The notes: generated by a model from the sequence alone, not told the origin. 6,802 bases of DNA from Deltaproteobacteria bacterium (GCA_013349725.1 DUZB01000158.1:1-6802); one strand, 5' to 3'; positions 1 to 6,729 are shown, counted from the first letter of the stretch. A program made the numbers and translations.

Positions 1-414
1 GGTATCCCCGCCTATTCCAAACCAATGGCATTCGGGGCGCTGCTTCAGCAAATCAAGGTACGGCAGGATTTTGATACTTTCATCCTCGGCTATGGAAGCC
101 TCTCTCTCGATCCCGATTATCTGAGGAATTTTTTCATCTCCAGTAACAATAAGCCGAGGGGATGGAACATGAGTGGCTATGACAATCCGGAATTCGACAA
201 GATAGCCAATGAGTCCGCCAGCGCCATGAACATGGATGAGAGGAGAAAACTGATCTGGGAGATGCAGAAAATCATCATGAGAGATGTCCCCTACCTCCCC
301 CTGTATAACCCGAAACTTATCGAGGCCGTTCGAAAGGGAACGTTTAGCGGATGGGTGCAGATGCTTGGCGGTGTAGGAAACATGTGGTCGTTCTGCCAGT
401 TGAAGCCGAAATAG
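1..414 (+). CDS. Peptide-type ABC transporter substrate-binding protein (family 5), C-terminal part
   Basis: The frame is open from the first base, so the gene begins outside the window; the ATG at 25 is internal. The 137 visible residues match the C-terminal lobe of family 5 extracellular binding proteins (DppA/OppA/NikA group). They show a LDPDYLRNFF segment, then GWNMSGYDNPEFDKIANES, an ERRKLIWEMQKIIMRDVPYLPLYNP stretch split as helix plus strand, and a final short strand region ending in TAG at 412-414. In this family the protein captures peptides, nickel or other small ligands in the periplasm or at the outer face of the membrane and delivers them to the permease pair. The signal peptide and most ligand-binding residues lie outside the window, so the ligand cannot be inferred. 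The downstream permease and ATPase genes support a cognate role. Family call is strong; dipeptide versus oligopeptide or another ligand is open. Confidence 0.92.
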   Translation, partial: GIPAYSKPMAFGALLQQIKVRQDFDTFILGYGSLSLDPDYLRNFFISSNNKPRGWNMSGYDNPEFDKIANESASAMNMDERRKLIWEMQKIIMRDVPYLPLYNPKLIEAVRKGTFSGWVQMLGGVGNMWSFCQLKPK

Positions 415-426
415 GAAGAAAAAGAA

Positions 427-505
427 TTTGGACGCTGATAAACGCAGATCTTCTCTGCTTTTTACCATGACTATCCGAGGCTATCTGCGGAAATCTGCGT
501 CCAAA
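427..505. repeat. REP-like imperfect inverted repeat between binding-protein and permease genes
   Basis: The left arm at 427-449 (starts TTTGGACGCTGAT, ends CGCAGAT) pairs with the right arm at 483-505 (starts ATCTGCGG, ends GCGTCCAAA). Nineteen of 23 positions are complementary, and a 33-base spacer lies between the arms. The mismatches cluster in the middle of the arm, leaving two good stem blocks. The ACGC-GAT / CGCAGAT wording resembles a dispersed intergenic repeat I recall from Deltaproteobacteria and other environmental bacteria, but copy number cannot be seen here. The element fills most of the 126-base gap between the binding-protein stop and the first permease start. As RNA it would fold into a long hairpin just after the binding-protein message. 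Confidence 0.7.
444..463 (+). terminator. Weak terminator-like hairpin with T run, nested in the inverted repeat
   Basis: GCAGA at 444-448 pairs with TCTGC at 454-458 across a five-base loop, and five T follow directly at 459-463. The form is that of an intrinsic terminator, but the stem is only 5 bp, so at best it would be leaky. It uses bases of the left arm of the larger inverted repeat (427-505), so the two folds exclude each other. It may be a chance by-product of the repeat. Confidence 0.25.
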
Positions 506-528
506 AATCTTCCATTTTTTACCGTCAC

Positions 529-533
529 AAAGG
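529..533 (+). promoter_or_regulatory. Ribosome binding site of the first permease gene
   Basis: AAAGG ends 7 bases before the ATG at 541. It supports this start over any later ATG in the frame, and the protein from here begins with the normal short cytoplasmic N-terminus followed by the first membrane helix. Confidence 0.6.
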
Positions 534-540
534 TTGAGCT

Positions 541-1518
541 ATGGAATTGAGGAAATACATAACCGGAAGGCTGATGCAGATCGCTCTGATTTTCTTTGTG
601 ATCCTTACGGTGTTGTTTTTGCTGTTCCGACTGGCCCCGGGGGATCCGGTTACCAGAATGGTCGATCCGGACATGACCCAGGAGGATTCACAGCGCCTCA
701 TTGCCGAGCTTGGACTTGATCAACCCCTTGGCATTCAATATGTCATCTACGTCAAGAACTTTTTCATGGGGCGTTTCGGGTATTCCTTCCATTACGGTGA
801 ACCGGTCGTGGATATCATCTGGGATCGTCTGCCCAACACGGTTCTGCTGTTTACCACTTCTATTATCCTTTCCGCGCTGGTGGGGATTTTCCTGGGTAAA
901 ATCGCGTCATGGCATAAAGGGAAAAAAATTGATTCTTTTATGACGATCGGCGCGCTCGCCACGCACACCCTTTTTCTTCCCTGGTTAGCGCTCCTGATGA
1001 TCTGGGTCTTTGCCTACAAATTAGGGTGGTTTCCCATTACGGGCATGATTTCGGAGGAAGTCTGGCTTGATCCCGAGTCGGGTTTTGTGGCCAAGGCCCT
1101 GGATGTGCTGTACCACATGGTGCTTCCATTAAGTACCCTGTTCCTGATCCACTTCGGATCTTATCTGCTGATCATGCGCAGCAGCATGCTGGAAACCCTC
1201 AAGGAAGATTATATCCTCACGGCAAGGGCCAAAGGTCTCGAAGAAAAGGCGATTAGAAACCATCACGCAGCGCCCAATGCCGCCCTGCCGGTTGTTACCA
1301 GCATCGGTCTGAGTCTTGCTTTTTCCATAAACGGGGGGGCGCTGACCGAGACGGTGTTCACCTGGCCGGGGATTGGAAGGGAACTGGTCTCGGCTGTCAG
1401 TCAGAATGACTATCCTCTTGCACAGGCCTCTTTTCTTTTGATTGCCATTGTTGTCCTTATTTCCAACCTGATAGTGGATGTCCTGTACGCGTACCTTGAT
1501 CCAAGGATCAGATATTGA
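541..1518 (+). CDS. dppB: Peptide-type ABC transporter permease, DppB/OppB family
   Basis: This 325-residue inner-membrane protein forms half of the translocation pore. It has the DppB/OppB layout: a short basic N-terminus, a first membrane helix at about 11-30, then the family motif FRLAPGDPV (29-37). A long extracytoplasmic stretch follows, containing LGLDQPLGIQY (57-67) and GRFGYSF (77-83). Further hydrophobic helices lie at about 99-120, 135-160, 190-212, 250-265 and 293-317. The EAA loop that contacts the ATPases is at about 223-250 (DYILTARAKGLEEKAIRNHH, then APNAALP). The FTWPGIGRELVSAV segment (273-286) and the C-terminal LDPRIRY are also typical. Length is normal for the family. The next permease gene starts 13 bases after its stop, and the pair should form a heterodimer. 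The dpp symbol reflects family likeness; opp, app or nik type substrates are not excluded. Confidence 0.94.
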   Translation: MELRKYITGRLMQIALIFFVILTVLFLLFRLAPGDPVTRMVDPDMTQEDSQRLIAELGLDQPLGIQYVIYVKNFFMGRFGYSFHYGEPVVDIIWDRLPNTVLLFTTSIILSALVGIFLGKIASWHKGKKIDSFMTIGALATHTLFLPWLALLMIWVFAYKLGWFPITGMISEEVWLDPESGFVAKALDVLYHMVLPLSTLFLIHFGSYLLIMRSSMLETLKEDYILTARAKGLEEKAIRNHHAAPNAALPVVTSIGLSLAFSINGGALTETVFTWPGIGRELVSAVSQNDYPLAQASFLLIAIVVLISNLIVDVLYAYLDPRIRY

Positions 1519-1531
1519 CCGGTGAGGTCCC

Positions 1532-2464
1532 ATGACGAATGCGGAACAAAAAAAGCAAGTAGAAGCACCTGTTCGATTCCCCTGGCTTGAATCGTTCCTG
1601 GAAGGCTGGTCCATATTCAAGCAGAATCTCCTGGGGAAGATCGGTCTCAGCCTCCTCGTCATGTTTGCCCTCATGGCCGTGTTCAGTTATCTCCCCCCCC
1701 TCATAAACCCCATGTATAACCCGATGACCGGGGTTGATCCCAACATCTTAGGATGTACCGGGCCGAGCCTGAAACACTGGCTGGGCACTGATTTCATGGG
1801 AAGAGATATCCTGAGCCAGCTCCTTGCCGGGGCCAGGGTGGCCTTCATGGTAGGGGTGTCGGCAGCCGTCATGAGTATTGCTCTCGGAACTGCCATCGGC
1901 ATGACCGCAGGATATTTAGGAAAATTTACCGACACGGTTCTCATGCGGCTGGCGGACATGATCATGGTCATGCCGACCCTCCTGGTGGTTCTGCTGTTAG
2001 CAGCCGTATTCGGACAGCTGAACATCTGGACTATTGTTCTTATCATTGCTCTTTTCCGGTGGCCCGGCGTTTCCCGGATCATCAGGGGCCAGACCCTTTC
2101 CCTGAAGCAGAGACCTTTCGTGGAGGCCGCCAAAGTTGCCGGCGCATCCCATATGCGGATCATTTTTCGCCATATCATGCCCAATGTACTCCCCCTGGCC
2201 TTTCTTTTCATGACCTTCAGGGTTACATCGGCCATTATTACGGAGGCAGCCCTTGCTTTCCTGGGATTCGGGGATCCGGGAACGGTAAGCTGGGGGATGA
2301 TGCTCCAGTGGGTCTGGAAAACCGGCAACATGTTTCAGGCCCCCTACTGGCTCCTTCCTCCGGGAATATGCATCTCCCTGATTACCCTTTCCTTTTATAT
2401 GCTGGGAAGGGCCATGGACGAAGTGCTTGACCCGAGATTAAGAAAGGAGGACCAGACAGATTAA
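1532..2464 (+). CDS. dppC: Peptide-type ABC transporter permease, DppC/OppC family
   Basis: This 310-residue inner-membrane protein is the partner of the preceding permease. The cytoplasmic N-terminus (about 1-33) and first helix (about 36-54) form the OppC N-terminal domain. The hallmark motif HWLGTDFMGRDILSQLLAGA (82-101) follows, then helices at about 103-127, 139-160, 163-178, 219-243 and 271-291. The EAA loop is FVEAAKVAGASHMRIIFRHI (196-215) followed by MPNVLP. AALAFLGFGDPG (239-250), SWGMML and the C-terminal LDPRLRK are standard for the family. GAGG at 1524-1527 lies four bases before the ATG and supports the start. Its TAA is followed directly by the ATG of the next gene, so translation is probably coupled. 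A run of eight C at 1693-1700 lies inside the gene, but the frame is intact. Confidence 0.94.
   Translation: MTNAEQKKQVEAPVRFPWLESFLEGWSIFKQNLLGKIGLSLLVMFALMAVFSYLPPLINPMYNPMTGVDPNILGCTGPSLKHWLGTDFMGRDILSQLLAGARVAFMVGVSAAVMSIALGTAIGMTAGYLGKFTDTVLMRLADMIMVMPTLLVVLLLAAVFGQLNIWTIVLIIALFRWPGVSRIIRGQTLSLKQRPFVEAAKVAGASHMRIIFRHIMPNVLPLAFLFMTFRVTSAIITEAALAFLGFGDPGTVSWGMMLQWVWKTGNMFQAPYWLLPPGICISLITLSFYMLGRAMDEVLDPRLRKEDQTD
2443..2450 (+). promoter_or_regulatory. Strong Shine-Dalgarno inside the end of the second permease gene, unusually far from the ATPase start
   Basis: AAAGGAGG is a near-perfect ribosome binding sequence, but 14 bases separate it from the ATG at 2465, against the usual 5-10. The start cannot move upstream, because the permease stop TAA at 2462-2464 is in the same frame and touches the ATG. 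Coupled re-initiation from the permease stop may offset the long spacing. Confidence 0.55.
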
Positions 2465-3421
2465 ATGCCTCTTTTAAGCGTGGAAAATCTAACGGTCGGT
2501 TATAATACCAAACATGGGCCTCTCAAAGCCGTGGACAGGGTCTCGTTCACTCTGAAAGAGGGAGAATCCCTGGGGTTTGTGGGCGAGTCGGGTTGTGGCA
2601 AGACCACCATGGGAATGGCGTTGATGGGCCTTCTGCCTCCTAACGGTTCAGTCAGGGAGGGGGAAATACTCTTCGAAGGCACGGACCTGTTGAAGCTGTC
2701 TTCGGAGCAGATGAGACAGGTCAGGTGGAGCGAAATCGCCATGATTTTTCAGGCGGCCATGAACGCCCTGAATCCGGTTCAGAGAGTCGGCGCGCAGGTT
2801 GCAGAGGCCATGCTGGTTCATGACGATTTATTGAAGGAAGAGGCGGCCTTGGCCAAAGTTGAAGAACTTTTTGACCTTGTCGGGATTCCCAGAGATCGCA
2901 TGCTCGATTATCCCCACCAGTACAGTGGGGGGATGAAGCAGCGGGCCATCATTGCCATGGCCCTCGCCTGCAACCCTAAGTTGATTATCGCCGATGAACC
3001 GACTACTGCATTGGACGTGATTGTGCAGGACCAGATCCTGGAAGAAATGAAGCAGTTGCAGAAAGAATTCAATCTGAGCATTATCTTTATCTCCCACGAT
3101 ATTTCCATTGTTGCCGACATGTGCCATGATATCGGGGTGATGTACGCGGGGCAGCTTGTGGAATACGGACCGAGGGAGGCTGTTTTTGAATCTCCCGTGC
3201 ATCCCTACACAAAGGCCCTTCTTGCTTCCTTCCCCACATTGACAGGCGAAAAGACCGATTTGGCCCCGATTCCGGGGGAAACGCCGAATCTGGTCCGCCC
3301 CCCTGCAGGATGCAGGTTCTGCGACCGTTGTACGAAACCGGGATCCACCTGCAAGACGGAGCCCCCCCAATGGGTGGCCATAAGCGAAGAACATAAGGCT
3401 CTGTGTTGCAGGTGCAAATAG
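2465..3421 (+). CDS. dppD: Peptide-type ABC transporter ATPase, DppD/OppD family
   Basis: This 318-residue cytoplasmic ATPase powers the permease pair. It starts directly at the conserved first strand ([11 protein letters not shown]). Walker A is GESGCGKTT (40-48), the Q-loop glutamine is Q96, the ABC signature is YSGGMKQR (153-160), Walker B is LIIADEP (173-179) with catalytic E178, and the switch histidine is H211. After HPYTKALL (246-253) comes the C-terminal oligopeptide-transporter extension with a cysteine cluster: C283, C286, C289 and C296, then C314, C315 and C317 at the very end. DppD/OppD proteins commonly carry such cysteines, and an iron-sulfur cluster has been reported in this region of one DppD. 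This protein has more cysteines than the usual C-x5-C-x6-C pattern. All nucleotide-handling residues are present, so it should be active together with the next gene product as a heterodimer. Confidence 0.95.
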   Translation: MPLLSVENLTVGYNTKHGPLKAVDRVSFTLKEGESLGFVGESGCGKTTMGMALMGLLPPNGSVREGEILFEGTDLLKLSSEQMRQVRWSEIAMIFQAAMNALNPVQRVGAQVAEAMLVHDDLLKEEAALAKVEELFDLVGIPRDRMLDYPHQYSGGMKQRAIIAMALACNPKLIIADEPTTALDVIVQDQILEEMKQLQKEFNLSIIFISHDISIVADMCHDIGVMYAGQLVEYGPREAVFESPVHPYTKALLASFPTLTGEKTDLAPIPGETPNLVRPPAGCRFCDRCTKPGSTCKTEPPQWVAISEEHKALCCRCK

Positions 3422-3437
3422 AGGGACCTAAAGGAAT

Positions 3438-4418
3438 ATGAATCCAAAAAACGATCAGATTGTCCATATTGAGGATGTCTGCAAGATATACAAGGCCAAG
3501 GGATCTTTTTTCGGGACTCACAAGAAAGATGTGGTGGCCCTTGATCGGGTAAGTCTGACCATTCCCCGGGGCGAAATATTCGGGCTGGTGGGGGAGAGTG
3601 GAAGCGGAAAAACGACCCTGGGTCGTCTGCTCATCGGGCTCGAAGAAACGAGTTCGGGGAAGATGTTCCTTGATGGGGAAGAAGTAACTCATTTGAAGGG
3701 AAAAGAGCTGAAAAGATTCCGGCGCAAAGTGCAGATGATTTTTCAGGACCCGTACCAGTCCCTCAATCCGCAGCGTTCCGTATTTGATACGGTATCCGAG
3801 CCACTAAAAATTCACAAAATAGGTCTTGGTTCTGACAAGTATGAGAAAGCTCGGCAGGCCTTGCAAGCCGTAGGGCTTGCACCTCCCGAGGATTTTCTCC
3901 ACCGGTATCCGCACCGTCTGAGCGGCGGCCAAAGACAACGGGTCGCCATTGCCCGGGCCATGATCCTGAATCCGGAATTTGTGATTGCCGACGAACCGAC
4001 TTCCATGCTGGATGCATCCATTTCCGCGCAGATTTTTAACATCCTGCTGAAAATGAGGACTGATTTTGACGTGACGCTGCTTTTTATTACCCACAGCCTG
4101 GCCGCCGCCCGTTACCTGTGCGACCGGATAGCGGTTATCTATAGGGGAAATCTCATGGAAATAGGGCCCGGAGAAGAAGTCATCGGCAATCCCATTCACC
4201 CCTATACAAAGGCCCTGCTGGATGCCATACCCAAATTTGGGCAAAAAGAGACCGCGAGACGGTACGGAACACTTCTTGTTAGGGAACGTAAGGGGGGCAA
4301 TGGGGGCGGATGTGCTTTTTTTTCCAGGTGCAGCGTCGCGGAAGAAGGACAATGCAGCATGGTAAAGCCCGTGCTGAGCGAACGAGGCCAGGGGCATCGG
4401 GCTGCCTGCTTTTTCTGA
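3438..4418 (+). CDS. dppF: Peptide-type ABC transporter ATPase, DppF/OppF family
   Basis: This 326-residue cytoplasmic ATPase is the second nucleotide-binding subunit. The DppF/OppF type shows in the N-terminal YKAKGSFFGTHKKDVVALDRVS segment (18-39, with a gap-loop before the VALD strand), Walker A GESGSGKTT (52-60), the Q-loop MIFQDPYQSLNP (Q103), the signature LSGGQRQR (161-168), Walker B FVIADEP (181-187, E186), the D-loop SMLDAS (189-194) and H219. The tail after HPYTKALL contains C292, C298, C306 and C324, the usual GC-F--RC pattern. Possible ribosome sites are GAGGGA at 3421-3426 and AAAGGA at 3430-3435, the second very close to the ATG. A T8 run at 4316-4323 encodes part of CAFFSRC; the frame is intact. 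The gap to the preceding ATPase gene is 16 bases, so both belong to one transcript. Confidence 0.95.
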   Translation: MNPKNDQIVHIEDVCKIYKAKGSFFGTHKKDVVALDRVSLTIPRGEIFGLVGESGSGKTTLGRLLIGLEETSSGKMFLDGEEVTHLKGKELKRFRRKVQMIFQDPYQSLNPQRSVFDTVSEPLKIHKIGLGSDKYEKARQALQAVGLAPPEDFLHRYPHRLSGGQRQRVAIARAMILNPEFVIADEPTSMLDASISAQIFNILLKMRTDFDVTLLFITHSLAAARYLCDRIAVIYRGNLMEIGPGEEVIGNPIHPYTKALLDAIPKFGQKETARRYGTLLVRERKGGNGGGCAFFSRCSVAEEGQCSMVKPVLSERGQGHRAACFF

Positions 4419-4446
4419 GATTCTGTTTGACCTATAAGCCGTTTAA

Positions 4447-5892
4447 ATGATGCTGATACAGGATCTAGAACAGATAAAGCGACTTTTCAACAGGCTCGAT
4501 GGTCCTATCATCGGCGTCGGCATGACCGCTTTTTCAAGAATTGTTCCCGCCTCTTTTCTACCATCCTATCGTATCATCTGTAACCAAAAAACTTGTGATC
4601 TTTCCCTCGTGAGAGAAAAGGTCCCTGTTTTCTGTCTTGAAGAAACGTTGCGGGACGACTATTGCAACCATGTGGAGAATTCTTTTCAGTTGCTCTCCAG
4701 CCCTTCTGTAGCCGACAATATGAGCAGACAGACGGGACCCAAATTCCTGTTTCTTTACCAGAGCTATCCGGAATTGGAAAAGCTTTCCGAAAAGAAGGGG
4801 TGGACACTTCTTGCCAACCCATCTGAACTCCGTGTTCGAGTGGGAGAGAGGTCATTTTTTGAAAGGGCGGTATTGGATCTGGGCCTCCCGAAAATTCCCG
4901 GGGGAATTTTTCCGTGGGGTGTGATGGCGGAGCGAGGCTATGAATACTGGGTGAAAGAACTGGGTCCGAAGTTTGTGGTTCAACTTCCTGAAATACTAAA
5001 AGGAGGCGGAAGGGGAACGTTTTTTGTAGGATCAAAAGGGGATTATGATTCCCTGCGGAAACGGTTGGCGAATGGGATCTGGCGTGGAGTCAGGCTCACA
5101 TCTGTTTTGGTTCGTCGTTTCCTGGAAGGGATTCCTGCGAGCGTGGCCATCTGCGCGACCAGGAACGGGGTCCTCATTTCGAGACTTCAAAAGCAGCTTA
5201 TCGATCTTCCCTATTGTCGTGGGTTTGAGGAAAACGGCATATTCTGCGGGCATGTCTGGGGTGGGGACGACTGGCCCGAGCCCGTTTTGACCAAAGCGCG
5301 GGAACTGGCGCGAAAGGTGGGGAAAACCCTTGCTTCCCTGGGCTACAGGGGTGTTGCGGGAATAGATTTTATCGTGCAGTCGGGGGAAGAAAAGGTGTAT
5401 CCTGTGGAAATCAATCCACGGCTTACGGGCGCTTTTCCTGTACTTTCTCTCCTGCACTTGATGCACGGTATTGTACCCATGGAAGCTTTTCATCTCCTGG
5501 AGTTCCTGAATATGCCGTACCGGCTCGATGTGGAGAGTCTCAACAGGCAGTACGCCCAACCTTTGAATGGGAGCCATCTCCTTGTATTCTGCGGGACCGA
5601 CCGAAAAGCAGAGTCTTTTAGGCCGCTCAGAGCGGGTATCTGGGAATACAACCGGGAAAAAGGGACCAGTTCCTTTCTGAAGGGGTCCTTCGACTTGGAA
5701 GAGGTGAAGAACCCATGGCAATTTATTGTCGCGGATGGCCCCCCGGATGGCGGGACTGTTAAATCCGGTTTCACGGATCCGCTCCGCAGGTTGTGCAGGA
5801 TTCTTTCCCCTTATTCCATAGAGAAAGAAAAGGGGCTGCGGGAGGAAATTCCTGCCATCATAGACTGGATTCAGAGACAGTGCATGGCTTAA
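4447..5892 (+). CDS. ATP-grasp family carboxylate-amine (peptide-type) ligase, substrate unknown
   Basis: The 481-residue soluble protein has an ATP-grasp fold. The N-terminal pre-ATP-grasp domain starts around GPIIGVGMTAFS (19-30). A linker follows with the SFFERAVLDLGLPKIPGG helix and strand (136-153). The ATP-binding half includes FVVQLPEILKGGGRGTFFVG (176-195), whose GGGRGT forms the glycine loop, and FLEGIPASVAI (225-235). The metal-binding half has GIDFIV (D307) and VEINPRLTG (E321, N323, R325), the usual Mg-ATP ligands. About 110 C-terminal residues (from about 370) form an extra domain I do not recognise. Enzymes of this superfamily activate a carboxylate as acyl phosphate and join it to an amine. 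The lysine normally found in the strand before the glycine loop is replaced by Q179. There is no clear ribosome site before the tandem ATG ATG at 4447, so the start is less certain than the family. The gene lies 28 bases after the transporter and 5 before the amidohydrolase. Confidence 0.85.
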   Translation: MMLIQDLEQIKRLFNRLDGPIIGVGMTAFSRIVPASFLPSYRIICNQKTCDLSLVREKVPVFCLEETLRDDYCNHVENSFQLLSSPSVADNMSRQTGPKFLFLYQSYPELEKLSEKKGWTLLANPSELRVRVGERSFFERAVLDLGLPKIPGGIFPWGVMAERGYEYWVKELGPKFVVQLPEILKGGGRGTFFVGSKGDYDSLRKRLANGIWRGVRLTSVLVRRFLEGIPASVAICATRNGVLISRLQKQLIDLPYCRGFEENGIFCGHVWGGDDWPEPVLTKARELARKVGKTLASLGYRGVAGIDFIVQSGEEKVYPVEINPRLTGAFPVLSLLHLMHGIVPMEAFHLLEFLNMPYRLDVESLNRQYAQPLNGSHLLVFCGTDRKAESFRPLRAGIWEYNREKGTSSFLKGSFDLEEVKNPWQFIVADGPPDGGTVKSGFTDPLRRLCRILSPYSIEKEKGLREEIPAIIDWIQRQCMA

Positions 5893-5895
5893 GGG
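5891..5895 (+). promoter_or_regulatory. Ribosome binding site overlapping the ligase stop codon
   Basis: AAGGG begins inside the TAA (5890-5892) of the ATP-grasp gene and ends two bases before the ATG at 5898. The spacing is short, which suggests coupled translation. An in-frame GTG at 5880 has no ribosome site of its own, and the conserved protein domain begins right after the ATG, so 5898 is preferred over the longer open frame reaching back to 5793. Confidence 0.5.
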
Positions 5896-5897
5896 TA

Positions 5898-6671
5898 ATG
5901 AAGAGACTTCCTTTTATCATATCTATTCCGCATTGCTCATGGAAGGTTCCTGCGGCATTGAGAAGCACGCTGGATCTTACCGATGAGGAAATCATTGAAT
6001 CCATGGATAGGGGGACTTCTGAAATTTTCGGGTCCCTGCCGTCCAGGGCAACCCTGCGTGCCCAATGGAGCAGGTTGATTGTGGACCTGAACAGGGATCC
6101 CGACAGGAGAGACCGTAAGGGGGTGGTGCCCCATGTGGATTATCATGGCCGCGTTCTTTACAGGCCAAGGGGTGTTCCCGATGAGAAAGAGATCCGATTC
6201 AGGATCGAAAGGTATTATCTTCCCTATCACGACCGTTTGAAAGAATCGCTTGAAGATCCTGAAATCAGGGGAATCATCGATTGCCATTCCCTTTGCGAGG
6301 TGGCGCCCGTTGAAGCGCCCGATGCGGGAGGCAGGAGAAAGGATATCGTTCTGGGCAATAACGGAGACAGTGAGGGAAACCAATCGCCCGGAATGGGAAA
6401 GCCGACAGCCTCTCCCGAAACCGTTCGAATGCTTAAACGTGCTTTTCAGGAGTATGGATTTTCCGTTTCCATCAACAATCCATACAAAGGAGGTTTCATC
6501 ACCACGCATTATGCACGAAGATTTTCAGGAAATGACAAATTTTTCATGCAAATTGAAATCAATCAGGGACTTTATCTCAATAGCGAAAAGAACCGGATTG
6601 TAGGGAGCAGAATAAAAGACGTTCGAGAAAGAGTACATAAGGTTTTTCGATCTTTTTCTGTAACTTTTTGA
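5898..6671 (+). CDS. N-formylglutamate amidohydrolase family protein (FGase)
   Basis: The 257-residue soluble protein is close to usual family length. It shows the family's landmarks in order: IISIPHCS near the N-terminus (7-14, with PH at 11-12), an aspartate in MDRGT (D37), VDLNRDPDRR (62-71), YYLPYHDRL (106-114, H111), IDCHS (127-131, H130), KDIVLGNN (148-155), NNPYKGGF (193-200) followed by H204, and QIEINQGLYL (218-227, E220). The His/Asp/Glu positions are those expected for the metal centre of this peptidase-like fold. The classical member HutG releases formate from N-formyl-glutamate in histidine breakdown. No hut gene is seen here, so another N-acyl or amide substrate is more likely. 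A variable G/S/N-rich loop spans about 154-172. The gene starts 5 bases after the ATP-grasp gene and is the last gene in the window. The final codons and TGA overlap an inverted repeat. Confidence 0.9.
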   Translation: MKRLPFIISIPHCSWKVPAALRSTLDLTDEEIIESMDRGTSEIFGSLPSRATLRAQWSRLIVDLNRDPDRRDRKGVVPHVDYHGRVLYRPRGVPDEKEIRFRIERYYLPYHDRLKESLEDPEIRGIIDCHSLCEVAPVEAPDAGGRRKDIVLGNNGDSEGNQSPGMGKPTASPETVRMLKRAFQEYGFSVSINNPYKGGFITTHYARRFSGNDKFFMQIEINQGLYLNSEKNRIVGSRIKDVRERVHKVFRSFSVTF

Positions 6672-6718
6672 CTTTTTTGTATCTTTATAATATTGATGGT
6701 CCCGTAAAAAGTCAAAAA
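6665..6718. repeat. 13-base perfect inverted repeat spanning the end of the amidohydrolase gene
   Basis: TTTTTGACTTTTT at 6665-6677 is the exact reverse complement of AAAAAGTCAAAAA at 6706-6718, with a 28-base A/T-rich spacer. The left arm includes the TGA stop (6669-6671) and the last phenylalanine codon. The stem is A/T-rich with no G/C block, so it is not a standard intrinsic terminator, although the T6 at 6673-6678 lies just after the stop. The right arm belongs to the GGTCCCGTAAAAAGTC stretch that leads into the hairpin repeat at 6730-6800. Confidence 0.6.
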
Positions 6719-6729
6719 TTATTCGTTTT

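Noticed and set aside
25..27. ATG at 25 as the true start of the first gene
   Set aside because: The frame is open to base 1 and the protein from 25 is only the C-terminal lobe of a much longer family, so the gene is cut by the window edge.
541..4418. Nickel-specific (Nik) transporter
   Set aside because: The family motifs are shared by Dpp, Opp and Nik systems. No nickel-linked gene or regulator site is seen, and the binding protein's ligand site is outside the window, so there is no support for nickel over peptides.
4428..4446. Promoter TTGACC/TATAAG before the ATP-grasp gene
   Set aside because: The two boxes touch each other instead of being about 17 bases apart, so they cannot work as -35 and -10 elements.
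5032..5721. Long open frame on the minus strand opposite the ATP-grasp gene (229 codons)
   Set aside because: It lies wholly inside a well-supported gene, has no recognisable domain and a composition typical of an antisense shadow. The same holds for the minus-strand frames at 1687-2331, 3087-3692, 3804-4397 and 5937-6509.
5793..5897. N-terminal extension of the amidohydrolase to 5793
   Set aside because: It would overlap the ATP-grasp gene by 100 bases and the extra 35 residues look like an out-of-frame reading of that gene. The conserved domain starts right after the ATG at 5898, which has its own AAGGG.
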